Source: Candidatus Stackebrandtia excrementipullorum
Lineage (GTDB): Bacteria > Actinomycetota > Actinomycetes > Mycobacteriales > Micromonosporaceae
Assembly (NCBI GenBank): GCA_019113825.1
Contig: DXGR01000149.1
Location: forward strand, 1-58,268
Reading direction: 5' to 3'
Length of the DNA: 58,268 bases
Part shown: in pieces, positions 7,965-16,776 of the stretch
Position numbering within the stretch: position 1 is the first letter of the stretch
Layout: every line of letters begins with the position of its first letter
Made by a program: the position numbers and the translations under genes
The notes under the pieces: generated by a model
Database searches by the model: none
Told to the model about the DNA's origin: nothing
The model's input: the letters and a program-made list of their open reading frames with translations, nothing else

Positions 7965-8815
7965 GGGACAACCGCCTGGAAAAGCGCGTCGAGTTCGACG
8001 CCACGGTCGGTCAGGTGTGGGAGGCGGTGTCGACCGGTCACGGCATGTCCAGCTGGTTCGTGCCTCACGACATAACGCCACCGGTGAACGAGACGGACCT
8101 GCCGACGGCCGAAGCCGATTTCGGGTCCGGAAACACAGATCAAGGGCGTGTCCTGACATGGGATCCTCCACACATGGTCCGTTATGGAGGTGAGGCGCAC
8201 AACCCGACCGAAGCGTTGGAGTTCTTTGTCGAACCGAAGGAGAACGGCGGCACGGTCCTTCGTCTGGTTCAAAGCGGCGTCTTGGGCGAGGAATGGGAAA
8301 TGGAGTACCACGCCAAGGGTTGGGATCTGTTCTTCCACAATCTCGACAGCTATTTTCGCCACTTCGCTCCCAACCGGGCGACAAACGCCCTGGCCATGGC
8401 GTTCACCACCATCGACGCGCACGCCGTCTGGGACAGGTACCACACGGCACTGGGCACCGACAGGAACCTGCGCATCGGTTCGCCGGTGAATCTGACACCC
8501 GAAGGAGTCGAACCCATCCGAGGCGAGGTCGACCTGTACGAGGCCGACTCCACGCTGGGCATCCGCACCGATGACGGGCTGTACCGGTTCAGCGGCGAGG
8601 GCAATCGCGCATGGGGCATGGTCAACGCCTTCCATTACCGCTACGGAACCGACGTCGACGCCATGGAGTGGACACAAACCTGGCAGGACTGGCTGGCGTC
8701 GTTGTTTCCCTCCAGTGAAACCCCGCCAAGCCGGCAAAGTCCTGAGAAGCCGTCGTTACATCGTGTTGGACCGGTCCCCCGGCTGCGGGGGCCGGTCTTA
8801 CCACGGCCGCGGTGA
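7961..8815 (+). CDS. SRPBCC (AHSA1/START-like) domain protein
   Basis: The 284-residue protein begins with an AHSA1-type SRPBCC domain: KRVEFDATVGQVWEAVSTG, then the WFVPHDITPPV and GRVLTWDPPHMVRYGGEA strands, ending in a long helix (WDLFFHNLDSYFRHFAP). A second, related half follows. This fold forms a deep hydrophobic pocket for lipids or aromatic ligands. The start overlaps the VOC gene stop (ATGA). The last 35 residues or so (from SSETPP on) are Pro/Arg-rich and unlike the family. They run through a strong hairpin (8769-8797), which suggests that an original stop near 8715 was lost by frameshift. Confidence 0.8.
   Translation: MRDNRLEKRVEFDATVGQVWEAVSTGHGMSSWFVPHDITPPVNETDLPTAEADFGSGNTDQGRVLTWDPPHMVRYGGEAHNPTEALEFFVEPKENGGTVLRLVQSGVLGEEWEMEYHAKGWDLFFHNLDSYFRHFAPNRATNALAMAFTTIDAHAVWDRYHTALGTDRNLRIGSPVNLTPEGVEPIRGEVDLYEADSTLGIRTDDGLYRFSGEGNRAWGMVNAFHYRYGTDVDAMEWTQTWQDWLASLFPSSETPPSRQSPEKPSLHRVGPVPRLRGPVLPRPR
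8769..8797. terminator. Hairpin terminator between convergent genes
   Basis: GACCGGTCCCC (8769-8779) pairs with GGGGGCCGGTC (8787-8797), an 11-bp stem (one G-T pair) with a seven-base loop. It lies between the ends of the SRPBCC gene and the convergent methyltransferase gene, but inside the annotated tail of the former. It probably serves both strands, although no long T run follows. Confidence 0.55.
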
Positions 8816-8826
8816 GAGCACTCGTG

Positions 8827-10293
8827 TCAGCCCGGCGTGATGTCGAGAAAGCCTCGACGGATGAGGCCGGTCAACACCGGTGACAGGCCTGCGGCCAGCA
8901 GGGCCTCGGGCGCCTCGTGGGCCTGAGCCAACAAGCCGATCTGCGTCCGTACCGGTGCCTGCCCGGTGCATCCTCCGAGGAACGAGACCACCAACGGGTC
9001 GATCTCCTCACGACGCAGGAGACCGTCGGTGTCGGTGAGAATCTGTCGCTCGACCTCCCAGCCTTCGTCGGTGAACCCGGCTCGCTGGTCGAGTTTCACA
9101 CCGGCGGCGAGCTTCAACGTCGAATCCAACAGACGCTCCGGCGTCAAGTCCGCCAACAGGTCCACCCGGTCGAACCAGTCCTCTATCAGCGTCGCGAAAT
9201 CGGTTCGCGGACGCTGCCGCAGGTCTTCGCACACCACCGTCGGCGCACCGGATGCACGACGCCTGATATTGATCACTCCGAATCCGACCGCCTCGACATT
9301 CTGCATTTCAAACCAGTCCAGCCAGGCCGCCAGGTGCGCAGGGTCGTGGTCGGCTCCCGAGTCGCGCTGCCAGATACGCACGTAGTCGAGTGGATCGGTC
9401 ACGTCTCGTTGGATGACCCATGCGTCGCAGTCTCCGTCGGTGAACCAGGAGGCCACTCGCTCCTTCCACGGTTGATCGGCAACGTGGAGCCAGTTGGCGA
9501 GGTACTGCATCGTGCCGCCGGGGTTGAGGAGGCTCGATGCGGCGGCCGCCAATTCGGCGCACACACCGTCACCCGCACGGCCGGAGTCGCGGTAGGTGAA
9601 GTCGGTCGCGCCCGGACCCGTAATGAACGGCGGATTGCTGACGACACGGTCGAAACGCCGCCCGGCGACGGGTTCCACCAGATCACCGGACAGTATTTCC
9701 CACTCGACACCGTTGAGGGCCGCATTCGTGGCGGCGAACCGCAGCGCTCGTTGGGACAAATCGGTGACCGTGACGGCGTCGGCCTGCTCGGCCAGGTGCA
9801 ACGCCAACACACCCGAGCCCGTGCCCAGGTCCAAAGCGGTGGCTGCGGGGCGGCGAACCATGTAGGAGGCGAGAGTCTCGGAGGCCCCGGCGACACCGAG
9901 AACGTGCTCGGAGTCGATATGACCGCCGAGGTGGGCGGGCAGGTCGGACAGCAACCAGTGTTGTCGGTATGTCGTCAACGCCAGCCCGGCTCGGATGCCG
10001 TGGTCACCGTCGATCAGCAAGCCGGATTCAAACGCCGCCGACAACTCCAACGGAGCGATCGCCGACTGCACGGCCCCTCGTGATTCATTTTGACCGCAAC
10101 AAAAAAGCCGGATCAAAATCGCTTGACGGTCTCCTTCGGAGGTGGCTGCGAGTGCGGCACGGTGGTCGCCGCGCCGCATCGCGGCCTCTGCGGCCTCACC
10201 GAGGCGGGCGGTGACACCGGCTGCGGTGTAGTCGGCGGAGATCAGCGCCTCACGCAGTTTCTCGGTGTCACGGGAATCCATCAACATCAACAC
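8827..10293 (-). CDS. Class I SAM-dependent methyltransferase, large (HemK-like core)
   Basis: The 488-residue protein carries a Rossmann methyltransferase core: LDLGTGSGVLALHLA for SAM binding, VTVTDLSQRALRFAATNAALN for the acidic ribose contact, and SNPPFI, the NPPF/Y motif of enzymes that methylate N of Gln, Asn or adenine. The N-terminal 140 residues and the C-terminal 200 residues are extra domains seen in actinobacterial proteins annotated DUF7059/DUF7782. The substrate is unknown. The NPPF motif makes a protein-glutamine or nucleic-acid amine target plausible. It follows the ABC ATPase gene by 50 bases on the same strand and may be co-transcribed. ATG codons at 10293, 10287 and 10281 are all possible starts and none has a good Shine-Dalgarno site. 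Confidence 0.82.
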   Translation of the reverse strand: MLMLMDSRDTEKLREALISADYTAAGVTARLGEAAEAAMRRGDHRAALAATSEGDRQAILIRLFCCGQNESRGAVQSAIAPLELSAAFESGLLIDGDHGIRAGLALTTYRQHWLLSDLPAHLGGHIDSEHVLGVAGASETLASYMVRRPAATALDLGTGSGVLALHLAEQADAVTVTDLSQRALRFAATNAALNGVEWEILSGDLVEPVAGRRFDRVVSNPPFITGPGATDFTYRDSGRAGDGVCAELAAAASSLLNPGGTMQYLANWLHVADQPWKERVASWFTDGDCDAWVIQRDVTDPLDYVRIWQRDSGADHDPAHLAAWLDWFEMQNVEAVGFGVINIRRRASGAPTVVCEDLRQRPRTDFATLIEDWFDRVDLLADLTPERLLDSTLKLAAGVKLDQRAGFTDEGWEVERQILTDTDGLLRREEIDPLVVSFLGGCTGQAPVRTQIGLLAQAHEAPEALLAAGLSPVLTGLIRRGFLDITPG

Positions 10294-10343
10294 CGGTGCA
10301 TCATCACAGACCGGCGGTCACCGGGTTGCGCAGACCGGTGAAG

Positions 10344-11960
10344 TCAGGCGACGTCGCCGGCGCGTGGCCGCTGCGGAGGCACGGCGTCCAGAAGTCGGCG
10401 CGTGTACTCGTCGGCGGGGTCGGCGAACAGTTCCGGCGCGGGCCGGTACTCGACCGCCCGACCGTTCTGCATGACCAGGACGTCGTGGGACATCTGTTGC
10501 ACGACCGCCAGATCGTGCGCGATGAACAAGTAGGTCAGGTTCAGTTCCCGTTGCAGACGCTGCAACAGTCCGAGAATCTTCGCCTGTACCGAGACGTCCA
10601 GCGACGCCGTCGATTCGTCCAAAATCAGCAGTTCGGGTTCGACCGCCAGAGCACGGGCGATACTGACGCGCTGGCGTTGACCGCCTGAAAGCTCGTGAGG
10701 GTATCGGGTCGCAAACGCGCTGGGGAGCCCGACCAGCTCGAGAAGCCGACCGACCTCGAACCGGCGCGCCGAGGACCCGTCGGCTCGCCGGTGCACCCTG
10801 AGAGGTTCGGCGATGGCGGTGCCGACGGTGTTGCGTGAGTTCAGTGAGGAAAAAGGGTCTTGGAAAACCATGCCGATACGGCGGCGTAGGGCTTTGACAT
10901 CGCGTCGTTTGACGGTGAAGATGTCGGTGCCTGCGATGTCGGCTTGACCCGCATGCGGCACAACCAGGCCGGTGAGGGCTGCTGCGACGGTGGACTTCCC
11001 CGAACCGGATTCGCCCACGAGCCCGAGTGTGCTTCCTCGGTCGATGCGGAACGAGACGTCGTCGACGGCGTGAATCGTTCGGCGCCCTCCTGGAGAACCG
11101 ACGGTGAAACGAACGTCCAGGTTCGACACGGTCAGGAGCACGTCCGGGTCGGTCACGGCGGGGGGCGGGGCGGTGGCGCCGAGCAGGGGACGGGCCTCCA
11201 ACAACTGCCGTGTGTAGGAGTGCCGTGGCGTGTCGTAAACCTCCATGATGGATGCCTGTTCGACCGCACGGCCCTTCTGCAGGACCGTGACGTCGTCGGC
11301 GACCTGCCCGATCACGCCCAGGTCGTGGCTGATCCACACCACGGCGGTCCCCATGTCGTGTTGCAGGGCCCGCACCAGATCGATGATCTGAGATTGAGTG
11401 GTCACATCCAACGCGGTCGTCGGTTCGTCGGCGATGAGGACCTGCGGGTCACATGCCAACGCGATGGCGATCATGACGCGCTGCCGTTGCCCGCCCGACA
11501 GTTGATGGGGGTAGCCGTCCAGGCGGGAGTCCGGGTCCGGGATGCCCACCGCGTCCAACAATTCGGCGGCACGGGCACGCGCGGTGCGGCGTGTGAGACC
11601 GCGGTGGGTTTGAAGAGATTCGGTGATCTGCCGTTCCAGGGTGAGCAACGGGTTGAGCGACGTGCTCGGGTCTTGAAACACAAAACCGACGGTCTTTCCG
11701 TGGACACGACGCATTGTGCGTTCGCCGGCGCCGACCAACTCGACGTCACCGAGCGCCAACCGGCTCGAACCGGTCACGACGGCGCCGGGGGCGTCGAGCA
11801 GTCCCGTGGCCGCCAGCACGGTCATGGATTTTCCGGACCCGGATTCCCCGACCAGTCCGAGAGTCTGCCCGGGATGAACATCGAAGGAAACGTCATCGAC
11901 GATCCGGGTACGTCCGATACGGACGGCAAGATCGCGAACGCTCAAGGCAGGCGTGGTCAT
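10344..11960 (-). CDS. Oligopeptide ABC transporter, fused double ATP-binding protein
   Basis: The 538-residue protein is two ABC ATPases in one chain (DppD-DppF fused, as in GsiA or YejF). Each half has a GESGSGKS Walker A, an LSGGQRQRV signature and a Walker B (VLIADEPTTALD in the first, LLILDESTASLD in the second). The C-terminal oligopeptide-transporter extension follows each half. It powers import through the two permeases encoded just upstream, and its ATG overlaps the dppC-like stop by four bases. With the lipoprotein gene this makes a complete importer. The second-half Walker B has Ser in place of the more common Pro after Glu, which is tolerated in the family. Confidence 0.93.
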   Translation of the reverse strand: MTTPALSVRDLAVRIGRTRIVDDVSFDVHPGQTLGLVGESGSGKSMTVLAATGLLDAPGAVVTGSSRLALGDVELVGAGERTMRRVHGKTVGFVFQDPSTSLNPLLTLERQITESLQTHRGLTRRTARARAAELLDAVGIPDPDSRLDGYPHQLSGGQRQRVMIAIALACDPQVLIADEPTTALDVTTQSQIIDLVRALQHDMGTAVVWISHDLGVIGQVADDVTVLQKGRAVEQASIMEVYDTPRHSYTRQLLEARPLLGATAPPPAVTDPDVLLTVSNLDVRFTVGSPGGRRTIHAVDDVSFRIDRGSTLGLVGESGSGKSTVAAALTGLVVPHAGQADIAGTDIFTVKRRDVKALRRRIGMVFQDPFSSLNSRNTVGTAIAEPLRVHRRADGSSARRFEVGRLLELVGLPSAFATRYPHELSGGQRQRVSIARALAVEPELLILDESTASLDVSVQAKILGLLQRLQRELNLTYLFIAHDLAVVQQMSHDVLVMQNGRAVEYRPAPELFADPADEYTRRLLDAVPPQRPRAGDVA

Positions 11961-12850
11961 CGATTTCTTCTCGCTTCGAGCATGGTGCGTTGTTTGGGAT
12001 CGAGAACGTCTCGCAGGCCGTCACCGGCGAGGTTGAACGCCAACACGGTCACAAAAATCGCCGCGCCGGGGAACACACTCATCCACCACGCCTGTCCAAG
12101 GAAGCCCTGCGCGTCGAACAGCATGCGCCCCCAAGACGGTTGCGGTGGCTGCACGCCCAGGCCCAAAAACGACAGTGCGGCCTCTGCCAGCAACGCAAAC
12201 GCCAACGACAGCGACGTTTGCACAATCATGGTGCCCGCGATATTCGGGAGAACGTGTCGGCCGAGGATATAGCCGTTACCGGTGCCCATGGTCCGCGACA
12301 CCTGCACAAACGGTTCGACGGCGACGCTCAGAGTGGCGGCGCGGGCGACCCTGGCGAAGATCGGTGTGTAGACGACGCCGATGGCCAACATCGTAGTCGT
12401 CAGGCCGGGGCCGAGAACCGCCACGATCGCCATGGCCAGCAACAACACCGGGAACGCGAACATCACGTCCACGACGCGCATGAGTACGGTGTCGATTCGC
12501 CCGCGTAGGTAACCCGCCACGACACCGACCAGAAGCCCGGCCGCCAACGCGATCGCGACACTCACCACCGCCACGCGAAGCGACACCTGAGTGGCCACAA
12601 GGATACGAGACAGAATGTCGCGTCCCAGGTCGTCGGTGCCCAGCCAATGCCGCCCGTTGGGTGGTTGGAGCGCGTTGGCGACGTTGGTCTCGTTAATGCC
12701 GTACGGAGCGAGCCAGCCACCGACCAGCGCAACGACGACGATCAGAAGAAGGATCAGCACACTGGCGACGGTTACCGGATTCGACAACAGCAGTCGCCAC
12801 GCGGCGACTCGCTTCCGCGGCGGGTCCGTCTCGATGTCGGTCGTGGTCAT
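11957..12850 (-). CDS. Oligopeptide ABC transporter permease, DppC/OppC type
   Basis: The 297-residue inner-membrane permease has six predicted membrane helices. It carries the DppC hallmarks: the N-terminal OppC segment (WRLLLSNPVTVASVLILLL), HWLGTDDLGRDILSRILVAT before the transport domain, and the EAA loop (VQVSRTMGTGNGYILGRHVLPN), which contacts the ATPase. LSFLGLGVQPPQPSWG is the conserved C-terminal signature. The true start is ATG 12850, which overlaps the upstream permease stop in an ATGA; the frame is open further upstream but only as an overlap. It belongs to the four-gene importer operon. Confidence 0.93.
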   Translation of the reverse strand: MTTTDIETDPPRKRVAAWRLLLSNPVTVASVLILLLIVVVALVGGWLAPYGINETNVANALQPPNGRHWLGTDDLGRDILSRILVATQVSLRVAVVSVAIALAAGLLVGVVAGYLRGRIDTVLMRVVDVMFAFPVLLLAMAIVAVLGPGLTTTMLAIGVVYTPIFARVARAATLSVAVEPFVQVSRTMGTGNGYILGRHVLPNIAGTMIVQTSLSLAFALLAEAALSFLGLGVQPPQPSWGRMLFDAQGFLGQAWWMSVFPGAAIFVTVLAFNLAGDGLRDVLDPKQRTMLEARRNR

Positions 12851-13848
12851 GACAGCCGAATCCTCGGGTCGACAACCGCGTACAGCACGTCGACGATCAG
12901 GTTGATCAACAAGAACAGGGCAGCGATCAAGAGGACCGCCCCCTGGATCATCGGATAGTCGCGGGCGGCGACCGAGTCGAACACGAGCCGTCCCAGCCCC
13001 GGCCACGCGAAAACAACCTCGACGACGATGACGCCACCGAGAATCGTGGCCAACTGGATTCCGGCGATGGTCAACACCGGGATCAACGAGTTCCGCACGA
13101 TGTGGCGAAACGTGACGACGGCCGGTTCCAAGCCCTTCGATTTGGCCGTACGCACATACCCCATGGCGACGACCTCCAGTACGGCGGCGCGAATGTACCG
13201 CGTCATGATGGCCCCCGCCACGATGCCCACGGTCACCGCCGGCAGCGTGACGTGGCGCAGCCACTGCACCGGGTCCTCGGTGAACGCCGTGTAACCCGAC
13301 GACGGAAACCAGCCCAGCATCGACGAGAACAGCGTGATGAGCAACATGCCCATCCAGAAATCCGGAATCGAGACGCCGAATTGGCTGCTGATCCGCACTA
13401 TGGCGTCGCTGAAGCGGCCCTCGTGCAACGCCGACCAGATTCCGGCCGGAAGCGAGATCAACAGCGCGATGACCAGTCCGATCCCCGCCAAGGACGCGGT
13501 CGCGGGTAGACGGTCGAGCAGGTTCACGGTGACCGGCGAACCATTCCGGAAACTCACACCGAGGTCTCCGGTGACCGCGTTACCGAAGTAGGCGAAGAAT
13601 TGCCGCCACAGCGGCTTGTCGAGTCCGCTGGCCACCTTGAGCGCCTCGTACGCCTCCGGGTTGTACCTGGTGCCCAACGCGATCCGGATGGGATCGCCGG
13701 GCACCAGGTGTACCAGCGAGAACACCACGACCATGACACCGGCGAGGACGACCGCCGAGTAGATCAGCCTCCGGGTCAGAAACCGCACGGTGGTGTTGCG
13801 GACGAAGGCGGCCACCGGCGCCGGTAGGCTCCTGGGTCGACCGGTCAC
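12847..13848 (-). CDS. Oligopeptide ABC transporter permease, DppB/OppB type
   Basis: The 333-residue permease begins with a membrane anchor (RRLIYSAVVLAGVMVVVFSL). It has the OppB signature HLVPGDPIRIALG, an EAA loop (VRTAKSKGLEPAVVTFRHIVRN) and the typical end VDVLYAVVDPRIRL. The start is GTG 13848, seven bases after GGAGG, which itself overlaps the lipoprotein gene's stop. It pairs with the DppC-type protein to form the channel. I chose GTG because no ATG fits the site. Confidence 0.93.
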   Translation of the reverse strand: MTGRPRSLPAPVAAFVRNTTVRFLTRRLIYSAVVLAGVMVVVFSLVHLVPGDPIRIALGTRYNPEAYEALKVASGLDKPLWRQFFAYFGNAVTGDLGVSFRNGSPVTVNLLDRLPATASLAGIGLVIALLISLPAGIWSALHEGRFSDAIVRISSQFGVSIPDFWMGMLLITLFSSMLGWFPSSGYTAFTEDPVQWLRHVTLPAVTVGIVAGAIMTRYIRAAVLEVVAMGYVRTAKSKGLEPAVVTFRHIVRNSLIPVLTIAGIQLATILGGVIVVEVVFAWPGLGRLVFDSVAARDYPMIQGAVLLIAALFLLINLIVDVLYAVVDPRIRLS

Positions 13849-13851
13849 GGG

Positions 13852-15366
13852 TTAGCCTCCGAAACTCGCGTCACGGAACCGCACGGCCCGGTCACCGCGG
13901 ACCTCGTAGTCGAGCCCGGGAACCCACGCCTGGATCACCGACGGGTTGTACAGGTATATGTAGCTGGCCTCGTCGGCGACGATCGTGGCCAGGTCGGCGT
14001 ACAGCTTTTTACGGGTATCGGTCTCGGTCTCGGTGCGAGCCTGATCGAGGAGGTCGTCCACGTCGGAGTTCGCGTAACCCTGCGCGTTGTTGGCGCCGTC
14101 GGAATGGTGCTGCGCGTAGTAGAAGTCGTCGGGGTCGATGTTGCCCAACCAGCCCATCATCAGCATGTCGAAGTTGCCGGTGTTCTGTTCATCCAACCAG
14201 GTCGCGAAGTCGGGACTGCGGATTTCCACCGTGATGCCCAACGGCTCCAGGTTGTCGGCGATGATCTGGGCGGCGGTGACCGTCTCGGGATATTCGGACG
14301 ACACCAACAGGTCCAAGGTGACGTCGGTGATCCCGGCTTGGTCAAGAAGGGTTTGAGCGGCGTCGAGATCGGTGGAGTACGGGTTGTACTCGTGATACCA
14401 GACGCTTTGTTCGGGGATGGCCAGCTGGTTGGCGGTGGCGGTGCCGTAGGTCGTCGCCTGGACGATGGCGTCGCGGTCCACCGCGTAGGCGACGGCCTGG
14501 CGAACTCTCACGTCGTCCCATGGTTGTTTGTTGTGGTTGAGCGCCAGATACCAGTAGTCGTTGCTGGGTGTTTGGCCGAGCGTCAACGTCTCGGTTTCGG
14601 CGGCGAGCCCCTCCACCTGTTGAGTGGGTATGGAGTCGGTCCAGTCGACCTCGCCGCTTTTGAGCGCGGCGACGGCGGTGGAGCCTTCGGAGATGAACCG
14701 GAAGGTCACACCCGGGATGTCGGGTTTCCCCGCCCAGTGGTTTTCGTTGGCGACCAGAACGATCGAGTCACCACTTCGGTATTCGTCGACAGAGAAGGGG
14801 CCGGTACCGATCGGATGGGTCGTGATGTCGCCACTGTCGACATTGTCCTGCTGGACGATGGCGAGGCCTTTGAAGCCACCGAGGTTGGACAGCAGGTTGG
14901 GGCTGGGCTGAGAGACCTGGACTTCGACGGTGTGGTCGTCCGGAGCGACGATCTCCTCGATGGCGCTGAGCCGCCAGGCGTTGGACAGTTCCTCGTCGAT
15001 GATCCGGTTGTACGAGTAGAGGACGTCGTCGGCGGTGAACGGTGAACCGTCGTGGAAGGTCACGTTGTCACGTAGCTGAAACGTCCAGGTCAACTGGTCG
15101 TCGCTGAGTTCCCACGACTGTGCCAGGGCGGGTTGCATCTCAAGGTTCTCGTCGGGCTCGACGAGGGTGTCGTAGACGTTTTCCAGGACCTGGAAGGAGA
15201 AGTAGGACGTGGTCATGTGGGGGTCGAGCTGGTCGGGTTCACCGGCGATCGCGGCGACCAGCGCATCCGAGGCGCCGCCGAGATCGGTGCCCTCACCGGC
15301 TGAACAGCCGGCGAAGACCATGACAGCGGCGGTGCCGGCGCCGATTAGTGCAGTGGTACGTCGCAT
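13852..15366 (-). CDS. Extracellular solute-binding lipoprotein, family 5 (oligopeptide/nickel type)
   Basis: This 504-residue protein is the receptor of the importer. The N-terminus is a lipoprotein signal with a VFAGC lipobox (lipidated Cys21). The family 5 signature appears as NVYDTLVEPDENLEMQPALA followed by SWELSDDQLTWTFQLRDNVTFHDGSPFTADDV. Later segments (GTGPFSVDEY, DVRVRQAVAYAVDRD) also match. Family members bind di- and oligopeptides, nickel chelates or other solutes; the specificity cannot be read here. It is the first gene of the operon, with a promoter at 15405-15433 and a GGAG site before ATG 15366. Confidence 0.93.
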   Translation of the reverse strand: MRRTTALIGAGTAAVMVFAGCSAGEGTDLGGASDALVAAIAGEPDQLDPHMTTSYFSFQVLENVYDTLVEPDENLEMQPALAQSWELSDDQLTWTFQLRDNVTFHDGSPFTADDVLYSYNRIIDEELSNAWRLSAIEEIVAPDDHTVEVQVSQPSPNLLSNLGGFKGLAIVQQDNVDSGDITTHPIGTGPFSVDEYRSGDSIVLVANENHWAGKPDIPGVTFRFISEGSTAVAALKSGEVDWTDSIPTQQVEGLAAETETLTLGQTPSNDYWYLALNHNKQPWDDVRVRQAVAYAVDRDAIVQATTYGTATANQLAIPEQSVWYHEYNPYSTDLDAAQTLLDQAGITDVTLDLLVSSEYPETVTAAQIIADNLEPLGITVEIRSPDFATWLDEQNTGNFDMLMMGWLGNIDPDDFYYAQHHSDGANNAQGYANSDVDDLLDQARTETETDTRKKLYADLATIVADEASYIYLYNPSVIQAWVPGLDYEVRGDRAVRFRDASFGG

Positions 15367-15381
15367 CGCGGACTCCGAGGG

Positions 15382-15395
15382 ATCATTTTAATGAT
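15382..15395. promoter_or_regulatory. Inverted repeat, putative operator of the peptide importer
   Basis: ATCATTTTAATGAT has perfect six-base arms around TT. It lies just downstream of the predicted transcript start (about 15398) of the importer operon, a typical repressor position. The bound protein is unknown; the nearby XRE-cupin regulator is a candidate by proximity only. Confidence 0.45.
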
Positions 15396-15404
15396 GGTAG
15401 AATC

Positions 15405-15433
15405 AGTATATGGTTCATTCCGGCGCAGGGCAA
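15405..15433 (-). promoter_or_regulatory. Promoter of the oligopeptide importer operon
   Basis: Reading the minus strand, TTGCCC (15433-15428) and TATACT (15410-15405) are 17 bases apart, close to sigma-70 consensus. Transcription would start near 15398, giving a leader of about 30 bases before ATG 15366. Confidence 0.6.
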
Positions 15434-15514
15434 GCCAGCTGCGCCGTTACACGATCTTGACACCGCGTAACCCGCACTCGCACGCGGAAAACGCCCGACA
15501 CCGAAAGGCCTCGT

Positions 15515-16165
15515 GTGACCTACACGGTGCTCGCGATCGACCCCCGATCGCAGCTCATCGGAGCTGCCACCGCCTCGTATTCGTTGGCCGTCGGCAACGC
15601 CGTGATAGCGGTGGCCCCGGACGTGGGCGCCGTGGCAAGCCAGGCCTACACCAACCGCCGACTGCGTGCCCGCTGCATCGACGGGCTACGCAACGGGATG
15701 AGCCCACAACACCTCACCGACACGATCCCGGCATGGGATCCCGGGCATACACACCGACAGGTCGCCGTCATCGACCGCAACGGCCGCACCTCCGCCGTCA
15801 CCGGGAGCGCGTGTAGCGCGTGGGCGGGCGAAGCGGAAGAGCCCGGGATGGTGACCATCGGAAACCTCTTGGCCGGCCCCGAGGTCCTCACGGTCATGCG
15901 CACCGTGTTCAAGGAGTCGGCCGACGCCGGGACCTTCGACGACCCGGCCGGGCGGTTCGCGAGCCGGCTACTGGACACCATGTCGGCCGGCGAACGAGCC
16001 GGAGGGGACGCCCGCGGCAGACAAAGCGCCGCCGTCCAAGTGGCACACATGTCCTCGACACGCGATTGGCCGCCTGCTCTGGCCGTCGATCTACGCGCCG
16101 ACAACAGCAGGGACCCGCTGGCCGATCTGGGTGAGGCACTACAACTCCAGTTCGGTCCGCACTGA
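15515..16165 (+). CDS. DUF1028 family protein (Ntn-hydrolase-like)
   Basis: The 216-residue protein belongs to DUF1028, whose members have an Ntn-hydrolase-like fold. The N-terminal TYTVLAIDPRSQLIGAATAS would place Thr2 at the mature end. Conserved pieces include VGNAVIAVAPDVGAVASQAY, TGSACSAWAGEAEEPGMVTI and GNLLAGPEVLTVM. The function is not established; family members often lie beside peptide transporters or peptidases. Here the gene is divergent from the oligopeptide importer, which fits a role in processing imported peptides. The start is GTG 15515, six bases after GAAAGG. There is no signal peptide. Confidence 0.87.
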   Translation: MTYTVLAIDPRSQLIGAATASYSLAVGNAVIAVAPDVGAVASQAYTNRRLRARCIDGLRNGMSPQHLTDTIPAWDPGHTHRQVAVIDRNGRTSAVTGSACSAWAGEAEEPGMVTIGNLLAGPEVLTVMRTVFKESADAGTFDDPAGRFASRLLDTMSAGERAGGDARGRQSAAVQVAHMSSTRDWPPALAVDLRADNSRDPLADLGEALQLQFGPH

Positions 16166-16776
16166 CATCGGTCCTATGGGCCCATATCGAGCCTGACCTT
16201 ACGACCGACACCACCCTGAGCCGCCATAATGGATACTGTTTTTCGGCGGTTCCCCGGGCCGACGACCACCGGTATACGGCGTCGGCCGACCGGTGACGCC
16301 ACAGCGTGGGGCTGCCACGCCCCGTCGGTCGGCCGCCACCGTGTCATGAGCGTCAGCTTGCGGACCGCAGTCTCCGATCGACGGACCACCCCACGAGTCC
16401 ACACCGGACTCTTATGGTTCTCACAGTCCGGCACCCGACGGGGCTGAGCGATCAAAACGCTTGGTCGCAACGCCACAAGTGGCCGGACGTGTTCGCTCGC
16501 CGAGTCGGCCGACGGCGAAATGAGAAAGAACATCCATTCGGCCTCCCCTCACTTCCACAGGCGAAAACCTCCCAACTCGTAAGCAACGCACGGTCAGGCG
16601 TGTTTCCCCGCCCCCGCGACCACCGAAAACCGGGCCCCACAAGAGCCCGGTCGTGTCCGTCCACGCCGCGCCGCACCGCACCGCACCGCACCCACAAGAT
16701 GAGGGTCAACATGCGGGTGACGTCGTTAAGCGCCCTTGGGCCGTTGGTCGGCTCCCCAGCTGGACCGTCATCCTGA
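16166..16776. other. Intergenic region with a 12-base palindrome, no gene seen
   Basis: No gene is supported in these 610 bases. TATGGGCCCATA (16175-16186) is a perfect palindrome just after the DUF1028 stop. A short CCGCA repeat (three adjacent copies) lies around 16675-16690. Open frames on both strands are Arg/Pro-rich and match no family I recognise. The region is larger than the local norm and may hold decayed coding sequence. Confidence 0.45.

Noticed and set aside
7086-8384. A 432-residue minus-strand open frame opposite the VOC and SRPBCC genes
   Set aside because: It is the antisense shadow of two genes with clear family motifs and ribosome sites. Its translation has no coherent hydrophobic pattern or motif.
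10944-12272. A 442-residue plus-strand open frame opposite the ABC ATPase and permease genes
   Set aside because: It is antisense to well-defined ABC transporter genes and has a His/Gly/Gln-rich composition typical of high-GC shadows.
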